From Bacteroidales bacterium (GTDB lineage Bacteria > Bacteroidota > Bacteroidia > Bacteroidales > UBA932), in the NCBI GenBank assembly GCA_017617475.1, contig JAFZWC010000035.1, forward strand, positions 1 to 24,085: 24,085 bases of DNA. Direction: 5' to 3'. Of the stretch, positions 21,785 through 24,085 are shown in pieces (the first letter of the stretch is position 1; every line of letters starts with the position of its first letter). Below the pieces are notes generated by a model. The model had not been told where the DNA came from. It ran no database searches and saw nothing but the letters and a program-made list of their open reading frames with translations. Both the position numbers and the translations under genes were made by a program.

Positions 21785-22999
21785 ATGGAAGACAACAAAA
21801 AAGGTACGAGAAAACGCATCGTACGCCGGCCCTCTGAAGGCCATGCAGAAAAAGTAGATTACAGCACCAGCCGCAGCTTTGACTCGGAGGACCGCCCCCG
21901 CCGCGCTTATGGCGCAGGCCGTCCGCAGCGTGACAACAGCCACGGTCCCCGCCCGGAGGGAGGTTACTCCCGTCGCCCGGAAGGCGGACATCGGCCCGAA
22001 GGCGCCTCCCACAGGCCCGACGGAGAGCGCAGAAGCAGCTTCGGCAGCAAACCCCGCGGAGAGCGTTCCTTCTCCTCCGACAAGCCTTACGGCGAAAAGA
22101 CCTACGGCGACAAGCCCCGCCGCAGCGGTTACGGCAAGCCGTCCTTCGGCACCAAGCCCGGCGCCCGCAAACCCTTTGCCAAGCGCAGCCAGGCCGATGA
22201 AGGCATGAAGGCCATGCTGAGCCGCAAACCCCAGGTAAACGGCCGTTACAGCGACGACGACACCGCCCCTACCGAGATTCAGGAGGTAGTGCGCCTGAAC
22301 AAGTTCATCGCCAATTCCGGCGTATGCTCCCGCCGCGAGGCCGACACCCTCATCCAGAGCGGTGTGGTCACCGTGAACGGAGAGGTGGTCACCGAGCTGG
22401 GCGTGAAAGTGAACGTGCTCACCGACGACGTCCGCTTCAACGGACAGCGCCTCAAGGGTGAAGAAAAGGTGTACATCGTAATGAACAAGCCCAAGGGCTA
22501 TGTGACCACCGCCAGCGACCCTCACGCAGAGAAAACCGTGATGGACCTGCTGAAGGGCTGCCCCACCCGCGTGTTCCCGGTGGGCCGCCTGGACAAGAAC
22601 ACCACCGGCGTGCTCATGTTCACCAACGACGGAGAAATGGCCGAACGCCTCACCCACCCGTCCTACAACAAGAAGAAGATTTACCAGGTGGTGCTGGACG
22701 CCCCCCTCACCGAGGAAGACCAGCAGAAGATCCTGGCCGGCATAGAGCTGAGCGACGGCGTAGTGGCGGCCGATGAGCTGGAATTCATCGACGCACATGA
22801 CCACCGTCAGCTGGGCATCGAGATCCACTCCGGCAAGAACCGCATCGTACGCCGCATCTTCGAAAGCTTGGGTTACGAGGTCCGCGCCCTGGACCGCGTG
22901 TACTTCGCCGGCCTCACCAAGAAGGGCCTGAAGAAGAGCGACTGGCGCTACCTCACGGAAGGTGAAGTGAACATCCTCAAGATGGGAGCATACGTATAA
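21785..22999 (+). CDS. RluB/RsuA-family pseudouridine synthase with disordered basic N-terminus
   Basis: The 404-residue protein consists of a long low-complexity segment (1 to ~165, Arg/Gly/Ser/Pro-rich with RPEGG and YGxKP repeats), an S4 RNA-binding domain (~168-215, VRLNKFIANSGVCSRREAD) and the catalytic domain. FPVGRLDKNTTGVLMFTNDG has the catalytic Asp at 270; KKKIYQVVLD and SGKNRIVRRIFESLGYEV follow. It makes pseudouridine in 23S or 16S rRNA; the exact site cannot be assigned. The basic tail probably adds RNA affinity. Its stop overlaps the era start (TAATG), coupling two ribosome-maturation genes. No clear promoter box was found in 21737-21784. Confidence 0.92.
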   Translation: MEDNKKGTRKRIVRRPSEGHAEKVDYSTSRSFDSEDRPRRAYGAGRPQRDNSHGPRPEGGYSRRPEGGHRPEGASHRPDGERRSSFGSKPRGERSFSSDKPYGEKTYGDKPRRSGYGKPSFGTKPGARKPFAKRSQADEGMKAMLSRKPQVNGRYSDDDTAPTEIQEVVRLNKFIANSGVCSRREADTLIQSGVVTVNGEVVTELGVKVNVLTDDVRFNGQRLKGEEKVYIVMNKPKGYVTTASDPHAEKTVMDLLKGCPTRVFPVGRLDKNTTGVLMFTNDGEMAERLTHPSYNKKKIYQVVLDAPLTEEDQQKILAGIELSDGVVAADELEFIDAHDHRQLGIEIHSGKNRIVRRIFESLGYEVRALDRVYFAGLTKKGLKKSDWRYLTEGEVNILKMGAYV

Positions 23000-23880
23000 T
23001 GGCACACAGAGCAGGTTTTGTCAATATCATCGGCAACCCAAACGTGGGTAAATCCACGCTGATGAACGCCCTGGTGGGGGAAAAGCTGTCCATAGTGACG
23101 GCCAAGGCCCAGACCACCCGGCACCGCATCATGGGCATCGTGAGCGGTGAGGACTACCAGATAGTCTACTCCGACACGCCCGGCATCCTCAAGCCCAACT
23201 ACCGGCTGCAGGAGAACATGCTGGCCTTCGTGGACACCGCCATAGGGGATGCCGATATCATCCTGTACGTGACGGACACGGTGGAGAAAGGCGACAAAAA
23301 CGAAGCCTACATAGAGAAGCTCCGCAAGGTGGATTGCCCCGTGGTGGTGGTCATCAACAAGATTGACATCTCCAGCCAGGAGAAGGTGGTGGAACTCATG
23401 GAATGGTGGCACCAGCAGCTCCCCAAGGCCGAGATTATCCCCGCATCGGCCCAGGAGAAATTCAATCTGGAGAGCATCCTGGAAGCGGTTTCCAGCCGTC
23501 TTCCGGAAGCCCCGGCCTGGTTTGACAAAGACCAGTTCACGGACAAGAACCTGCGCTTCTTCGCCTCGGAGATTATCCGCGAGAAGATCTTCCTGAACTA
23601 CAGCGAGGAGATTCCCTACAGCTGTCAGGTAGAGATTGAGGAGTTCCACGAGGGAGAAGAGCGCTATGAGATAAGCGCCGTCATCTATGTGATGAGAGAT
23701 TCCCAGAAGGGCATCATCATCGGCAAGGGCGGCTCCATGCTCAAGAAGGTGGGCACCGAAGCCCGCATGGAAATGGAAGACTTCTTCCAGAAGAAAGTAT
23801 TTTTAAGTACATTTGTAAAAGTAGATCCGGACTGGAGGGAGAACCGCAAGGAACTCCGCCGGTTTGGCTATGAGTTTTAA
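22999..23880 (+). CDS. era: GTPase Era
   Basis: The 293-residue GTPase is needed for 16S rRNA and 30S subunit assembly. It has G1 GNPNVGKS (12-19), the switch region with QTTRHR (38-43), G3 DTPG (59-62), G4 NKID (120-123), G5 SAQEKFNL, and a C-terminal KH domain with GIIIGKGGSMLKKVG and the final RKELRRFGYEF. Length is normal. All catalytic motifs are intact. Its stop codon lies inside the left arm of a long inverted repeat (23876-23950). Confidence 0.97.
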   Translation: MAHRAGFVNIIGNPNVGKSTLMNALVGEKLSIVTAKAQTTRHRIMGIVSGEDYQIVYSDTPGILKPNYRLQENMLAFVDTAIGDADIILYVTDTVEKGDKNEAYIEKLRKVDCPVVVVINKIDISSQEKVVELMEWWHQQLPKAEIIPASAQEKFNLESILEAVSSRLPEAPAWFDKDQFTDKNLRFFASEIIREKIFLNYSEEIPYSCQVEIEEFHEGEERYEISAVIYVMRDSQKGIIIGKGGSMLKKVGTEARMEMEDFFQKKVFLSTFVKVDPDWRENRKELRRFGYEF

Positions 23881-23950
23881 GGATTGGGAGCCCCTCCGGG
23901 GGGCTAAAAAGAAGGCCGATGCCCCCCGGAGGGGCATCCCATTCCTTAAA
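23876..23950. repeat. Long hairpin over the era stop codon
   Basis: Arms 23876-23904 and 23921-23950 are complementary over about 28 of 30 positions, with a 16-nt loop. The inner end is CCCCTCCGGGGGGC, similar in style to the arms of the truA element (CCCCCTGGGGGGC). There is no U-run after it, so it is not a classical terminator, although such a hairpin could slow transcription or protect mRNA 3' ends. I read it as a further palindromic repeat that includes the stop codon. Confidence 0.75.
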
Positions 23951-23973
23951 GAATAAGAGAAAAAGGCAAGATT

Positions 23974-24085
23974 ATGGCAGAAGATTGGGAAGAGATTGAA
24001 GGTCAGGAAGAAGAACTGGGCGAAGACGCCGTTGCCAGTGGGAAGTTCGACAAACTCCTCACCAGCGACAGCCGCAAGTTCAAAC
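23974..24085 (+). CDS. Partial CDS, N-terminus only (function not assigned)
   Basis: The ATG at 23974 opens a frame that runs off the window: 37 residues, acidic at first (MAEDWEEIEGQEEELGED) and then KFDKLLTSDSRKFK. A purine-rich stretch (AAGAGAAAAAGG) precedes it. The acidic start and the SRKFK end would fit the N-terminus of a Bacteroidota topoisomerase IV subunit A (parC), which continues LSGM..W, but the visible part is too short to decide. The start, frame and composition support a real gene. Confidence 0.5.
   Translation, partial: MAEDWEEIEGQEEELGEDAVASGKFDKLLTSDSRKFK

Noticed and set aside
23876..23950. Rho-independent terminator for era
   Set aside because: No U-run follows either arm, and the stem is much longer than typical; better read as a palindromic repeat.

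Overview
This window comes from a GC-rich member of the Bacteroidota, most likely of the order Bacteroidales. The reasons are the gene content and order (a moxR / DUF58 / batA-B-C-D-E aerotolerance operon, an ExbB-ExbD-TonB cluster, the short serC-serA pair with a DUF1015 gene, miaA next to a pRiA4b ORF-3-like gene), the near absence of Shine-Dalgarno sites, and promoter boxes of the Bacteroidetes type (TAnnTTTG at -7 with TTTG/TTG near -33). The genus cannot be fixed from the sequence alone. Nearly every base is coding. There is no rRNA, tRNA, CRISPR array, transposase gene or prophage. The only non-coding stretch near 200 bp (19567-19782) is a repeat element plus a promoter.

Layout. Bases 1-130 hold one end of a repeat element and the miaA terminator. 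On the minus strand, 131-1552 is miaA with an acidic-tailed pRiA4b-like gene upstream. Plus-strand genes from 1634 to 5596 are an IMPACT/YigZ-family gene followed by serC-serA-DUF1015, the phosphorylated serine pathway. 5573-8942 (minus) is an MMPL/RND exporter with an overlapping TrmH/SpoU RNA methyltransferase. glyA (9043-10386, plus) turns serine into glycine and one-carbon units and meets truA (minus) tail to tail. 11324-19566 is the Bat operon with overlapping or near-touching genes; batD and batE are one reading frame. 19783-21711 is exbB-exbD-tonB. 21785-23880 is an rluB-like pseudouridine synthase and era. A partial gene runs off the right edge.

The most notable feature is a set of palindromic elements scattered through this otherwise ordinary core region. 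Two architectures are visible. One is about 156-161 bp, with perfect 23-24 bp terminal inverted repeats whose sequence differs completely between copies while parts of the interior are shared (10583-10738, 19567-19727, and a copy entering from the left edge). The other is a 70-100 bp GAGAT...ATCTC palindrome (7524-7627, 14130-14199, a half copy at 21711-21736 and a decayed half at 7634-7661). Three of these lie inside open reading frames without breaking them: in truA, in the periplasmic linker of the MMPL exporter, and at the C-terminus of the Bat-operon membrane protein. The same repeat-encoded peptide therefore appears in two unrelated proteins, and TruA carries a foreign segment of about 52 residues. 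Several other copies sit on or directly after stop codons. This resembles the ORF-compatible palindromic elements known from Rickettsia, but I know of no description of this family, and novelty would need a database search.
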